This document shows positions 27,167 to 37,714 of a stretch of DNA of 64,000 nt, one piece after another. The stretch is from NCBI GenBank assembly GCA_008694505.1, contig VZDJ01000219.1, forward strand, positions 8,845,089 through 8,909,088. Direction: 5' to 3'. This DNA is from Cyanoderma ruficeps. Lineage: Eukaryota; Chordata; Aves; Passeriformes; Timaliidae. A program made the translations under genes and the position numbers. The notes beneath the pieces were generated by a model. That model was not told the origin of the DNA and searched no databases. It saw nothing but the letters and a program-made list of their open reading frames with translations. Numbering within the stretch: position 1 is the stretch's first letter; every line of letters starts with the position of its first letter.

Positions 27167-27300
27167 TGCCCCACTCCTGGAAGTGTTCAGTGGGGCTTTG
27201 GGCAGCCTGGTCTAGTGGAAAATATCCTTGCCCATGGCAGGAGGGTTTGGAACTTTATGATCTCCAAGGTCCCTTCCAACCAAACCACTCTATGATTCTT
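27167..27300 (+). mobile_element. CR1 LINE 3' fragment
   Basis: CCCCACTCCTGGAAGTGTTC, GGGCAGCCTGGTCTAGTGG, GGTCCCTTCCAACCAAACC and the ending CTCTATGATTCTT identify a 5'-truncated CR1 tail. It lies about 850 bases from a similar copy in the same orientation, but the two differ enough to be separate insertions. Confidence 0.85.
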
Positions 27301-29499
27301 CACAGAGCACACAAAAAAACAAAATTAAGGACACCTCAGCTCTAAAACAGTCCTTGCCATCAAGGTGCTAACAGACCACCCACATTTGTGAAAATTTCAA
27401 AGATAGCCCATAAATACGTGAATGCTTGACCTCAAAGCAGTTTCAAATTCAAGGTATTTTCAAATGAAGTTGTTAACAATTATAGAGTCCTTTTCTCCTG
27501 AAGATACATGAAACTGGGGTACAGCATTTACTGCTCTAAGAGCAGTGGCTGGCAGCTACTCATGTTTAGTTATTAGAAAAAAATTTTGCAAATGAGTTCT
27601 ACAGCAATATTAACAGGCTGATTAAAAAAACATTAGAGCAATTACTTTCAGCAAGACTGCATCATCTTTTATCAAACCTGAATAAAAAAAGCAGATGTTC
27701 AAGAACAGTTTAACTAAAAGCATAAAAAATTCCAATCTTTCTTACTACATGAAACATTTTTAAACCACAGGCACATCAGCAAAATTTAAATAAAATGTAA
27801 GTATTTAACAACCTGTACAGAACAATTCAGAGTATCTAAAAGTAAAGAAGACAGTTGCTTTTGCGCTTGTTTTAAGTTGTCTGTTATGAAACAGAAGGGC
27901 AAAACTCAATTTCCCCCAAAACTGATAATAAAGTTTAACAACTGCACTATGTCAAACCACGTCAGGTCTGACATTTTCACACTTCCTGCTGTGCTTTCTC
28001 AATAAAGTTATTCATCACAGTACTTAGCAGTAGGTATAAAAATGCTGTTTATAATTTTATTTAGCTCTTCTCATTATCAACTGCCTGTGAAAATGCTATC
28101 AAAGCCTCCCTCAGTGTTTAAATTGCACTTCAGTGAAGGCAAATCAAAAGAAAGCAGAAAAAGTTACAGAGGCAGATTAAAATAAATTAGTATCAAAAGT
28201 TTTTCTTGACAAATAATGCAGCTCAAAAAAAATTAAAGTGCTTTGATACCTGGCATGTATTAAAAGGCAGTATTTTAAAACCCGTTAAAAGTACTACTTG
28301 CAGTAACAGTGTTTACATGCCTAAAACTTTTAGGACAGACTCCTGATTTCAAGGGGGTTTTGGGGAGATGTAAGTGAGGAATATCAGGAAGCAGAGAAGA
28401 ACGACTTCAACATATTTAAAGTTAGCTGATGGACAGGATTTGAAGTACAAATAAAAATAATTTTCCAGCAGACTTCCTCAACAATTTCTACTTCCTCACC
28501 CTTCCACACCAAAATCTACCCCATTAATATGTTCTAGTTATATTTTGCAGAGCTAATGAAACTGAGCTCCAGTGAGACTGGCAAGCACCTGCTGATGCAC
28601 AGCCTGATCCATCCAGACCAGAAGCTTACAGAGGCTACTTAGGAGAATGCATTTGTTCTGAAGAAGCATCAAAGTATTTTCCTGATCTTAAGATCTGGCA
28701 AATTCTCTAAAGCTTCTAATAATACAGTACTTTTATAATAATACAGTGCTATCAATTCTTCTAAAATCACTCTTAGTATTCACCACTTAGACTCTATAGT
28801 TTTGACTGACTACAACATTTCACTTACTACATTATTTAGATGTTTACTGTCCAGGAGGCACGTTGGGACCACCGTATTCTATCAAGTGGTCCATTTCTTA
28901 AATATGGCAGTTTAGATAATGTCAAAAATGGTTTTCAAATAAGATACTATTCAAACTACATCACTATTACTGAAGATACCAACCAGTTTTGCTTCAGGCA
29001 AAAAACATGACAGCTGTTCAAATTAGTGTTCTCTATAAACCCAAACATTTACCCAAAGAAGAACTGATGGACAACAGCTTCACTTAATTAAAAGAAAACT
29101 TATTTGGACACTCTATCCAGTGTTCATTACTGCAAACAAGTGCATTTTGGGCTGGCTATAAGAGCAACAACTTGGTAGCTTCAGTCCTTCCAAGTCTTGA
29201 TGGGCAGATTAAACAGCGTTTTTAGGAACTGCACACTGAAAAACTGCGACTTCATGCAGTTGCCAAAGCTATCCAGATGCACAGTGAGTTGGCTATGCAG
29301 CTGTTCTGAGATTCAAGGCAATGCTGTAACCAAATACTGTCAACTCTCGCTACCCTCTATGTAATTAGTTAAGGAATAACACCTTCACCCATCAATAGTG
29401 GGATCTACTGGGATCCACGCTGGAAAGCACATTATGCTTTGCTGAGCCGTTATTCAAGCCAACACTCTCAGAGCATGGATTTATTTTATTTTCCTCTGG

Positions 29500-30720
29500 A
29501 CAAGCTCTTCCTTCTCGTTTGTCAGAGCTCTCTGGGAAAGCCTGCCCAGCCCAGGCAAGGACCAACCGCCCAGGAGCGAGCGAGGGAAGCGTTACCTCCG
29601 TTGATGGGGACGGGAGTCACCAGCAGCCCCTTGACCTCCACCTTCGGGGAGTCCTGTCCGTAGCGGCCACGGTCGATCCGCAGCAGCGTGGGGCCGCCGC
29701 GCTCGGGGCTCAGCACCGTCACGTTGATGAGCGCGGTGTAGTACGCCTGGCTGGCGTTGTCGGCGCCGGCCGGCCGGACCCGGCCGTGCCACAGCAGCAG
29801 CGACAGCAGCAGCAGCACGGAGGAGCCGCTGTTCCAGTGCTGGCGAGCCCACCGCCAGCTCATCTTCGACTCCAGGCGAGCCGACGGCCGTCACCGGTTG
29901 CCTCCGCCGCTCCTCCGCGGCAGCGTCGAGCCCCGCACGCCCGGGTGTGCCCTATCCCATCTGACAGCCCGGGAGCGGAGAGAGACCAAAAGCAGGCGGA
30001 GCGGGGAGGAGAGCTCGGGCTCATGCCATGGGAGGAGCCAGGGGAGTCATGGCAGGTCCCAGCCGAGTCCGATCCGCCGCCGCGGCACCTCAGGGAAGGT
30101 TGCTCGGGGAAAGCCGGGCTCCGCCGGTCCCTCGGGGCTCCGCCGGTCCCTCAGAGCGCCGCGCTCATACCGCCCGCCCGCCTCCGCGGGGGAGCTCCGG
30201 CGGGCGAGGGGAGGAGGCAGGGGCGGCGCTGCGGCCCCCTCCCCGCGCAGCCCCTCGTCAGCCCAGAGGAGGCTGCTGGCAGAAGCCGCCGCTGCCGCCT
30301 CAGTCGCGCTCGCAAACAGCCGCGAGGCTCGCCTCGGACTCGGCCCGCCGCGCCGCCTCGGGGCTCGTCGCCGCCTTAGTGCGGCAAGCGGCGCAGCTCA
30401 GTGCCCAGCCCGGCGTCCGCAGCCGGCAGCTGCCGCTTCATGCCCGGTTCGCCCCGAGGGCGGCGGGGCCCCCGCACCGTCCCGCGGCTCCGCCGCCGGC
30501 TCCGCCGCCGGCTCCGCGCCCGCGCCTCGACTGCAGCTCCGCGCTCTGCGCAGCCGCCGCACGCCCCGCCCCGCGCCACGAGGGCGAGAGGCGGAGTTTG
30601 GGCCTGGGTCACGCCCTCAGAGAGGCGGGGCTATGCAGAAGGGCGGGGATAATATGTATTATGTCATTGTGGGCGTGGCCAGGCGGTGGAGAGAGCTCGG
30701 CGTGGGGGTGGCTGGAGTGA
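29500..30720 (-). promoter_or_regulatory. CpG island and promoter of RNF130
   Basis: About 1.2 kb of very GC- and CpG-rich DNA covers exon 1 and runs upstream of the start codon. It changes sharply to AT-rich sequence on the exon 1-intron 1 side. GC boxes (GGGCGGGG) are seen at about 30623-30630 and 30641-30648, and a GGGCGTGGCC box near 30671. Short GC-rich duplications occur, such as CTCCGCCGGTCCCTC twice near 30118-30152 and GGCTCCGCCGCC twice near 30487-30510. I see no clear TATA box for the minus strand, so a dispersed start is likely. The transcription start was not determined. Confidence 0.85.
29596..29863 (-). CDS. RNF130: RNF130 exon 1: start codon, signal peptide, start of PA domain
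   Basis: 89 codons plus one base, ending in the donor G|GTAACG. The start is the first ATG (29861-29863). It is followed by a hydrophobic leucine-rich stretch (residues 15-24, [11 protein letters not shown]) typical of a cleaved signal peptide. The mature N-terminus [17 protein letters not shown] matches the human [17 protein letters not shown], with N-glycosylation sites NAS and NVT. The segment [13 protein letters not shown] is also nearly identical to human. The signal peptide itself is diverged, as expected. The exon is GC-rich and lies inside a CpG island. Plus-strand open frames over it are compositional shadows. Confidence 0.96.
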
Positions 30721-30763
30721 CGACAGGGTTCGGCGACCCGTGGTTCCGTAAGGAATTCGATCA

Positions 30764-31040
30764 CATCGTCACAGAACCAGTGAGGTTGGAAAAGACTGCT
30801 GAGCTCATCGAGTTCAACCTGTGACCAAACACCACCATGTCAACTAGACCATCCCACTGAATGGCACATACTTTGTCTTTCCTTAAACACCTACAGGGAC
30901 GATGACTACACCACCTCCTTGGACAGTCCGTTCCAATATCTAATCACCTGTCTTTGAAGAAAGTCTTCCTACTATCCAACCAAAACCTTCCCTGGTGCAG
31001 CTTAAGATGTTGGGACCCATGGCTCCTCAGCATCTTTTCA
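30764..31040 (-). mobile_element. CR1 LINE 3' fragment upstream of RNF130
   Basis: CACAGAACCAGTGAGGTTGG, AAAAGACTGCTGAGCTCATCGAG and TGACCAAACACCACCATGTC match the reverse complement of an old CR1 tail. It continues through CACCACCTCCTTGGACAGTC and the CCTGGTGCAGCTTAAG region. It abuts the CpG island on its upstream side and may mark its limit. Confidence 0.75.
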
Positions 31041-32990
31041 GGAAAATATTTCCAGTTCAGGAGTGCTGATCACTGAAAATAAACAGAGTTTTAAAGCCTG
31101 TCAGAAATAGGGGGTGAAAGAGCTGTGTGTGTGAAAACCAGGTGGGATGTGTTCAGTCTGCCCAGGTAGAACTGAAGGGGCTTTTGGGGCAGGAACAGCA
31201 CAGCCCCTGTGTCAGGATTTGGTCATTCCTACTCTATTTGGCGTTACTCGCTTCTGACATACTAAAATGGGAAATTGTACAAACACTCAAATATTGTTAA
31301 TAAATATGAATCCCAGGAAACAGTGTAAAACAGGGTTTGTTGAATGATCAACTGACATAGTTTTAAGGATTTCAGCCTCTTGGGAGATGTAACAAAATAG
31401 TGTAATGGCCTCCTTGGATTTTGAAAGGCAAACTAACTGAAAATTAGTTACAGCAAAGAGAACTATAACTGCAGGACTGTGAGTTAGGATATTTTCTAAG
31501 TTTCTGAAAAATGGCTATGGAGCTGTTCTTTTCAGATATGGTCTCCTTGGTGATATCCCCAGCTGCATGGGAAGGCCCTCAGATAAGCCTGGTGTTTAAT
31601 CTATGCATCTTATTAACCTGTTTTCTTCTGGGAGCTTTTGCATTTTATTCATTTGTAATGTGCCAGGTCACACACACACATAAGATAACACTGTCGAAGC
31701 ACAGTCTGCTTATTTCATTGAGATGCAAGTAGTTTTACCCCGCCCTTGGAGAGACCTGCATCTCGGAGCAGAAGGGACCTATGGACTCTGCTAAAGGCAT
31801 GTGTGGTTCTGTAAAATCCTCTGAGAAGCTGTTTCTGCAAAGCTTTGTAGAAATGTCAATGCAATCCAGGAAATGATTCTGAAGCAGCAACTGAATGTTC
31901 TGCTTACATTTTTTTTAAATTTAATTTTGCCCTTCTTGGTACATGCTGGGTGAAGAGCCATATGCTATTGATTGCCTCCTCATTTCACCCCAACTTTCAC
32001 CCCAGCCAGAGGGTGAGAGCTGTGGCTGACACAGTGCAGTGTGCAGAACACGTTTTGGAGCTGTTCTTGCTTTGATTTCTCAGCACTAAGAGCTCTGCAT
32101 CATTCTGATGCAAACTCATGTGCTTTATTGCCGAAATGTCCTCAGAAGGGGCCAAGAAGTCCTGGGAGCCTGAAGGATTTTTTGCTATCACTGTGCTGAC
32201 CTTCAGAGAAGGATCTCAAAGCCCTTTTGAAAAGCATTTAGGAAGCATTCACTGGCCACATTAGAAGCAAAACAAGAGGCCCAAACAGAGCATCCCCAGT
32301 ACTGCCCTAACTGCATGAAATGGTTTTTATTTTGCCCTGTCTGGTTTCCTGTGGACTGTGTTTTTGATGGTGAGAGGTGCTCCAATGCCTGTGTGAGGGC
32401 TGTGTCCTTGGTTCCATCCCCATCCCCATCCCCGGTCACACAGATGGGAGGCTGTTCCTCACCTGCATCCCAGCCTGTCCTATGGATGCCCTATGGATGG
32501 GCTGGAAGGAAGGTGAGGAGCAGCCAAGGGGGACCGCTGGAGACCTCCAGGGCTGAGAACCCCAGGGCCGAGGTGACAGAGAAGGATCATGGCCCCAGAA
32601 GAGGAGCAGCCAAGCACTGCTCCAGGATGCACCAAAGTAGGATATTTCATCAGTAGAACAGCTTCAATCCCATTCCTCAGACGGGCAAGCCCCTGGATGG
32701 GCAAAGGAAAATTAAAAGGTCCTTTTGGATGCTTTCACCCCATGGTGGAGCTGGATGAAGGGATAACAATGGAGAGGGGCGGAGATGTCCCCCTTGCATC
32801 CCCTCAGCTGTGTCTCTGCCACTAGCGGCTCCTCAGGGGACATTGTTTTAGTCAGACAAATGGTGCTGATGCCTTCACAGGTCCACCAAGTGGTAAGGAG
32901 GGAGCTGTGCCTGAGCGTTCCTTGAACTCCTGGTGATATTTTTTTTTTTTTAGCGAAATGCTCATGAATCCACTTGTGTCCCATTTCACA
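31041..32990. other. Intergenic region between RNF130 promoter and second CpG island
   Basis: Mixed-composition DNA without a supported gene. It holds a short CA run near 31669-31680 and one copy of a dispersed duplication (32536-32592). Open frames on both strands are short and unlike known proteins. Confidence 0.75.
32536..32592. repeat. Dispersed short duplication, copy 1
   Basis: GCTGGAGACCTCCAGGGC, then an 11-base insert, then GGGCCGAGGTGACAGAGAAG closely matches 33452-33495. The second copy lacks the insert. Confidence 0.8.
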
Positions 32991-32994
32991 GCGA

Positions 32995-33180
32995 ACACCT
33001 CGTCCAGCCGCGGTGTTGCCTTTGACACAGCCGCAGACCCGCCGCCATCTTCCCGCCGGGGCCCGCGGCCGCCGTGGGGAGGGCGCCACCTACGGGCCGC
33101 CGGCGGCACCGCCGGGGGCTCGGACGGGGAGGGGTCGGTTCCATGAGGAGAAGGGGAGCCGGGAGGAAGTTTGGTGCCAT
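32995..33180. promoter_or_regulatory. Second small CpG island with a YY1-type site
   Basis: A compact block rich in CG dinucleotides, with Eag/Not-like GCGGCCGC motifs near 33064. It contains GCCGCCATCTT at 33041-33051, the reverse complement of AAGATGGCGGC, the canonical YY1 promoter element usually found at transcription starts. In minus orientation the ATG inside it opens only a short frame. Sequence character suggests a promoter, but no attached gene is recognised. It could be an alternative RNF130 promoter, a noncoding RNA start, or a purely compositional island. Confidence 0.5.
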
Positions 33181-33428
33181 AATGACAAAGGGGTCCGGTC
33201 CAGGGGGTCGGTGCTGTGAGGAGAACGGGCGTCCGAGGCGGGGTTGGGTGCCCTTAGAAGGAGAGGGGGCCTGGTGGAGTTGATGCGCTGAGGAGAAGAG
33301 GGGTCTGTGAGGGTTGGGTACCATATGGAGAAGGGGAGTCCGGGGGGTGGTGTGGCCTTGAGAAAGGGTGTCCGGGAGGAGTTTGATTCCCTGAAGAGAA
33401 GGGAGGTCCGGGGGTTTCTGGTTTCCCT
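33143..33428. repeat. Degenerate minisatellite, about eight units of 33-38 bp
   Basis: Successive units begin GAGGAGAAGGGG (or AATGACAAAGGGG, GAGGAGAACGGG, AGAAGGAGAGGG, GAGGAGAAGAGG, ATGGAGAAGGGG, GAGAAAGGGTG, GAAGAGAAGGGA). They continue with a GTCCGGGNGG core and end in a GGTNCCNT-like block. Unit lengths read as 38, 37, 37, 35, 35, 35, 33 and 36. The array directly continues the second CpG island and is strongly purine-skewed on the plus strand. Confidence 0.85.
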
Positions 33429-33676
33429 GGTGTGGTGAATGAGGACTGGAAGGCTGGAGACCTCCAGGGCCGAGGTGACAGGGAAGGGTCGTGATCTGGG
33501 GCACAGGGCTGGGTGCTGTGTTTGCTTCTGCCAGCGAGATTAGCCAAAGAGAATATGACTTCACCATAAGAAAAGACAAGAGTTTCATCCTGGATGGAAA
33601 TGCCACAAGATCCAGCTGTTTCCAAAAGGATGCAGGGAAATGCAAACGGACACAAAAGTAAAAATAATAAACCCAA
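33254..33676 (-). other. Uncertain 140-codon proline-rich open frame
   Basis: An ATG-initiated minus-strand frame. It starts with a hydrophobic segment (MGLLFLLLCPFAFPCILLE) resembling a signal peptide, then runs through the minisatellite as a proline/serine/threonine-rich low-complexity tail. A second, 263-codon frame (32986-33777) overlaps it in another phase, which argues that GC skew and repeats hold both open. I do not recognise it as a known protein and doubt it is a gene. It is listed because it is the only non-trivial frame between the two genes. Confidence 0.15.
33452..33495. repeat. Dispersed short duplication, copy 2
   Basis: GGCTGGAGACCTCCAGGGCC and GAGGTGACAGGGAAGGGTCG match the block at 32536-32592, about 0.9 kb away on the other side of the CpG island and minisatellite. 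Confidence 0.8.
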
Positions 33677-33762
33677 ATTGTGCTGATGGCTTGGGCCGGG
33701 GCTGGGCTGCCCCCGCGGGCAGAGGTGGCCCCAGGAACCAGAGAACAGCTGCCAGTTATGAC

Positions 33763-33768
33763 TTTATT
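33763..33768 (-). terminator. Candidate distal polyadenylation signal for FLT4
   Basis: AATAAA on the minus strand (TTTATT forward), about 3.7 kb past the FLT4 stop codon. It is the first canonical hexamer on that strand that I found after the stop. Use by FLT4 would mean a long 3' UTR; this is inference. Confidence 0.35.
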
Positions 33769-33910
33769 CATTTTCACATTTAGATATTACAACAAAACTC
33801 TTAATGACAAAGGATAACAAGTTCTATAGGAGAAGAGGAAAGGAAGCAGTGTTCTAACTGGTTTGATATATAACCGTGAACTTCCAGAGACAAGACTCAA
33901 CGTGAGTTAC

Positions 33911-34000
33911 AATCACTCACATACACTCACTGGTAGGAAAACTCACATGCAAATACCCACACACTCACCCACAGCACACTCACACACACACAGACCATGC
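33911..34000. repeat. CA/ACTC-rich low-complexity stretch
   Basis: Imperfect repeats of ACTCACA and CACACA across about 90 bases (for example CACTCACACACACACAGACC). This is a decayed microsatellite with no coding role. Confidence 0.7.
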
Positions 34001-36590
34001 TTTGTACTCACACATAACCCCTGTTTTAGCCTACTTGCTTCAAAGGCAGCCCACTGAAACACTGAATGCTGCTAGAGCAACAACAGGTACCAGATTAAAA
34101 TATTGCAATATAAATGTAGTGTTACTTGATACACAGGTTTTTCTTCAGAGACACAGGTGTATTTGCAAGTAGGGGACCCGACACTTTGTTTTCATGAGGG
34201 AGGAATTTCCTCTCAACACCAACATTTTGTGAAGAAAAATGAGACTGAGCATAGAGTGGAAGCAGCCATTTTAAAGGACAGTGATGATGATAAATAGCTT
34301 AGCTTCAGTTGAGTTGAGTTCCAGTCAGAAACCCAACAAAACAAAACAGAGAGTGCATTGTGAACAGAGCAGGCACAAGTATCAAAACCTGGGTTTTAAA
34401 CATTGAAATACACCCTTGCTGCTGTGGAAAGACAGACAACACTCCTGTCTCATATCTTAAAACCAAAACAGATCAGCTTCACTTCATGCTTATCTGGAGA
34501 CCATAAAAATAAAAAGCCAGAAATAATTCAAGAGAGTGGGAAGGGTTATCAGGTTTGTACATCTAATTTTAGTATACCTTTAGAGAGCAAAAGTACAATT
34601 GTCTCAACAGCTCTTCAATATCCCACACTACAGTTGTTCTTCATCAGCAGGAGTGTCTGAAGAGGAGCCAGCCCTTGCTCCTATCAGGCTGCATTGTTCA
34701 TACAATGCTGTTGACACAGACACAATAGGATCTGATTCCACCCTCCATCTAGATGGTGCAAGAGAGAGAAAATAAACTTCTGTGGAGTTGAAAAAATCAG
34801 ATGACACAGAAGTGCTTTCCCAAGGGTGAAGCAGGGGATCGTTAACAATGGTTTCAACAACCCTTCTCCACAAGGATGCTTGTGAGCAATTTACAGCTAA
34901 ACCTGGAGAAAAAGTGCAGCTGTACTGGCTGGATGTCCATGCTGACAAGCCTGGGCACTAAGATGCCTCTGTCCCCTTTCTGCTGAGGAATCCTGCCTCT
35001 GGCCCAGCAAATGTCATGCTTTGCTGGCACATACTTATCATAGGGACATACCTTACATATGGACAGGGACCTACAGCTACTTTGAAATTGGGTTTTTTTA
35101 ACTATTATTTTGTTTGTAGTTCTCTTTCTGGAGCCTTCTCCCAGATGGAGCTGTTTCCAGGCAGAGAACTCTTCATGGAGCACTGGAAACAAGAGAGTCT
35201 GGGTCCTATGGATGCACATCACCCAGCGAGCAGCCTGAATTTAGCTCAATTGGTCACCTTCTACCGCTATCAATGCCAGTGGAAACCTCTAACAGCACGA
35301 GTCACATGCAGCCTTCCTTCTGCTAAGGGAACCACTAGTTCAAAAAGCAGGGCAAGATGAGGGCAGGAGAATTTGATCTGGCCTACACCCTGTTGGCTGT
35401 CTTGTTTCCTTGTCCTGGCTCTCCAGCAGCTCCTGCCAGAGGATTCTTACTGAGTCGTAACAATTACTTAAAGATGCTTAAATTCCTGGCAGCTTCAGGG
35501 GATACCAGTAGAAGTCAGGGAATTCATTGTCATATGCAGTTTCCAATTCCACATCCTGAGCCAGTTTGGCTCAAGCTGGTCTGATTTTTTGCCTCTTTTT
35601 TACCATGGAAATTGCAGCCATGTCATCCTGCTGACCCAAAAAGGGAGTGGAACATTGAACGAGCTTCACAGGCTTAGAGAATCTGAATGACAGGCATGCT
35701 TTTCCCATGTGCTAAATAAATCTCCCCATTACACTTCTGTGGAGAACTATAATTAAGACTTGGCAACATCATCCATAAGGACTCTTAGGCTTACGTCGGG
35801 AAACGCATAAAACCCTCTGCTGGAAAAGAAATACAGTTTGGGAAAGCTGTACATCTGACAGGAAACACAGTTTTACAAGTCCAAACCCTTGGCTCTGTGA
35901 CAGAGGTGTGGCCCACAAGCAGTAATTCCTTGGTGCTGAGATGCCCTGGTGCAGAGCTCTGCCAGCCGTGGGCATGTGGGAGAAAAGACGAAGACAAGCT
36001 GTTCAAATGAGCCTTTTCACCCAGACTCCTGTGGTGGTGATGTAACCATGCTCTGTGGCTGAGCTCTTGGATTGGGAGCAGGATAGAAAGAAGTAGGTGG
36101 GAAGTGGTGAGGCAGCAGTACAGAAATCTATAGAAAGGGGCTGCCGAGGTTCCCCAGAGCTCTGAATTCATGTGTTTTCTCTTAGAAACAAAAGACCAAA
36201 GTGAGGCGATGTTTCCTCAGCAAATAACCATTTCTTAATTCTCTGGAGTCAGGTATGTTCTGCTGGAAGCTCTGCAAAAGAAACTGGAGAGGAGCTTGCT
36301 GGGCAGAGAGTGCCTCCTTTGAGTCAGGGAAAGGTAATTGTGCAGAACTGTCCATCCAGGAGAATCAGGGCTTGAACCCTGGCCAGGTGCTGGGCTCCAT
36401 GTGTTCACTGATGTCAATACACAAGGGGATGCAACCCAGAGCACCTTATTGCTGGGGCACTGTTCCTTCCATTGTTTCCAAAATGCTTTGCAGCAGCTTG
36501 AAAATAAACATTTCACTCCCTGCCCTTTTGATCTTTTTCCTCTCAGCAAACTCTATGTTTCGAAGCCAGCTCAAATTAACCTAGCTTTGC

Positions 36591-36596
36591 TTTAAT
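36591..36596 (-). terminator. Candidate proximal polyadenylation signal for FLT4
   Basis: ATTAAA on the minus strand (TTTAAT forward), about 0.9 kb past the stop codon. It is the commonest variant hexamer and gives a 3' UTR of ordinary length. No strong downstream GU-rich element was verified. Confidence 0.35.
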
Positions 36597-37494
36597 TTCT
36601 CACCCGAGCAACAAATGATCTCAGCACCATTCTGGGAGAAGGGGAAGGCAAGAGCAGCAGACCTGTGAGTAACCTCCTCCCAGCAGAGATCATAAAAGAA
36701 CCTGTTTTGTACATGGCCTGCAAAAACATTGCTGTTTATCTCACCAGGAGCACTTCAGCCATCAGCCGATGACCTATGCAGCACTAGCTGTGTTGAGATG
36801 GCTAAAATAATCCTAGTGATAAGGCAGATTGGCAGGTTTCCCCCCAGCAGAGATGAGAAGGGTATGGGTGCTGCTTGCAGAGGAGATGGAGAGGCTGGCA
36901 CCTACTCAAGATGAGCAGCATGCATGAACATTTACAAAGATCCCTCGGGATCTCTCCGTACACCTCTTTAAAATGTCCTGCTTTTGCTGCTAATACCACT
37001 AGGGATTTCTTCCCTTTGATTCTGCTCCACAGCTCAGCAGCTGACATCATGATGAGGGGAGGAGGAAGCAATCCAAGGAAAAACATTCAGGCTGCACACC
37101 AGGAAGAAACTTGAGACTAAGACAGATCTATTTATATCTGACCTGAAATGGGCTTTCTGAATGGAAAGCTGATCTGAGCGGAGGCTGGATGTTAGGCAGA
37201 AGGTGCCATAGTGCTGAACACAGGCACCCACTCTCCGGCAGAATGTGCCTGTCTGAGGTGCAGGGATGAAAGAAACATGAGGAATCAGTGAGATGCTCTC
37301 TCCAGTCGTGGCACAGGGAAGCTGCGGCTGGAGGTGCTGCGTGGTTCATGCTGCGGTTCCAAGGACATCAGTGTTCCCCGTCCGTTTGGGGTAGGTTTCC
37401 TGTTGGGTTTGGGCATAGGTTGAAGGAGAAGCTCTGAGTGACCATGATGATGTGCCTGGAGGGCCTTGGCAGTTGTCTCCATGGCCTGGTGCCA

Positions 37495-37714
37495 TTAGTA
37501 CTGCTCGGAGAAGAAGGAAGTGTGGAGAGTGGGGGGACTGGCCCCCTCTCCAGGCGGGGTGCAGCTGCCATCCTCAGAGTGTTCCGACAGCTCCCCGTAT
37601 TCACTGTTGTAAAAAGTCTGGCCTCCGACCTGGGACCCGTACGATGGCCGACATCTGCCCCGCAGGTCCGACTGTTCCCCTGACAGCTCCATGGTTCGAC
37701 TGGGCCCTTTACTA
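37495..37714 (-). CDS. FLT4: FLT4 exon 30: terminal exon and stop
   Basis: 72 full codons and the TAA stop (37495-37497). It starts after acceptor CTCACAG|T with SKGPSRTMELSGEQSD, then QVGGQTFYNSEYGELSEHSE and ends SFFSEQY. FYNSEYGELSE holds the two tyrosines equivalent to human Y1333 and Y1337, the Shc/Grb2 docking sites. The terminal tyrosine matches the human Y1363 at DNSY. So the window encodes the signalling-competent long form. Confidence 0.97.

Larger units (their letters stand above)
19760..29595 (-). other. RNF130 intron 1
   Basis: A 9.8 kb AT-rich first intron. It contains three CR1 fragments (22886-23332 minus, 26182-26322 plus, 27167-27300 plus). No other exon, RNA gene or structured repeat was recognised. 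Confidence 0.8.
1..29863 (-). other. RNF130: RNF130 gene (Goliath E3 ubiquitin ligase), 5' part, exons 1-5
   Basis: Gene-level entry; the exons are listed separately. Five exons with consensus GT-AG borders join in one frame of 869 coding bases (289 codons plus two bases), against about 419 residues in the human protein, so roughly 70% of the CDS is here. Domain order is signal peptide, protease-associated (PA) lumenal domain, one transmembrane helix, a basic juxtamembrane linker and the first half of a RING-H2. This is the PA-TM-RING architecture of the Goliath/GRAIL family. These are membrane-anchored E3 ligases of endosomes and lysosomes, and RNF130 has been reported to act on the LDL receptor in mammals. 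The rest of the RING and the C-terminal tail must lie beyond position 1. I looked for the HVFHKSC part of the RING in 1-1176 and did not find it. Identity is very secure. Confidence 0.97.
33780..37494 (-). other. Probable FLT4 3' UTR and downstream flank
   Basis: 3.7 kb after the stop codon without a supported gene. It contains the ATTAAA at 36591-36596 as a possible proximal poly-A signal and AATAAA at its far end. No coding exon on either strand was convincing. The true 3' end cannot be set from sequence alone. Confidence 0.55.

Noticed and set aside
1..29595. Search for miR-340 and other hosted small RNAs in RNF130 introns
   Set aside because: No match to the mature miR-340 sequence or its reverse complement was seen by eye, and no tRNA-like or hairpin candidate stood out.
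29519..30824. Long plus-strand open frames (286, 355 and 230 codons) over the RNF130 CpG island
   Set aside because: They are antisense to RNF130 exon 1 and its promoter, consist of Arg/Pro/Ala-rich low-complexity sequence, overlap each other in three phases and are explained by GC content.
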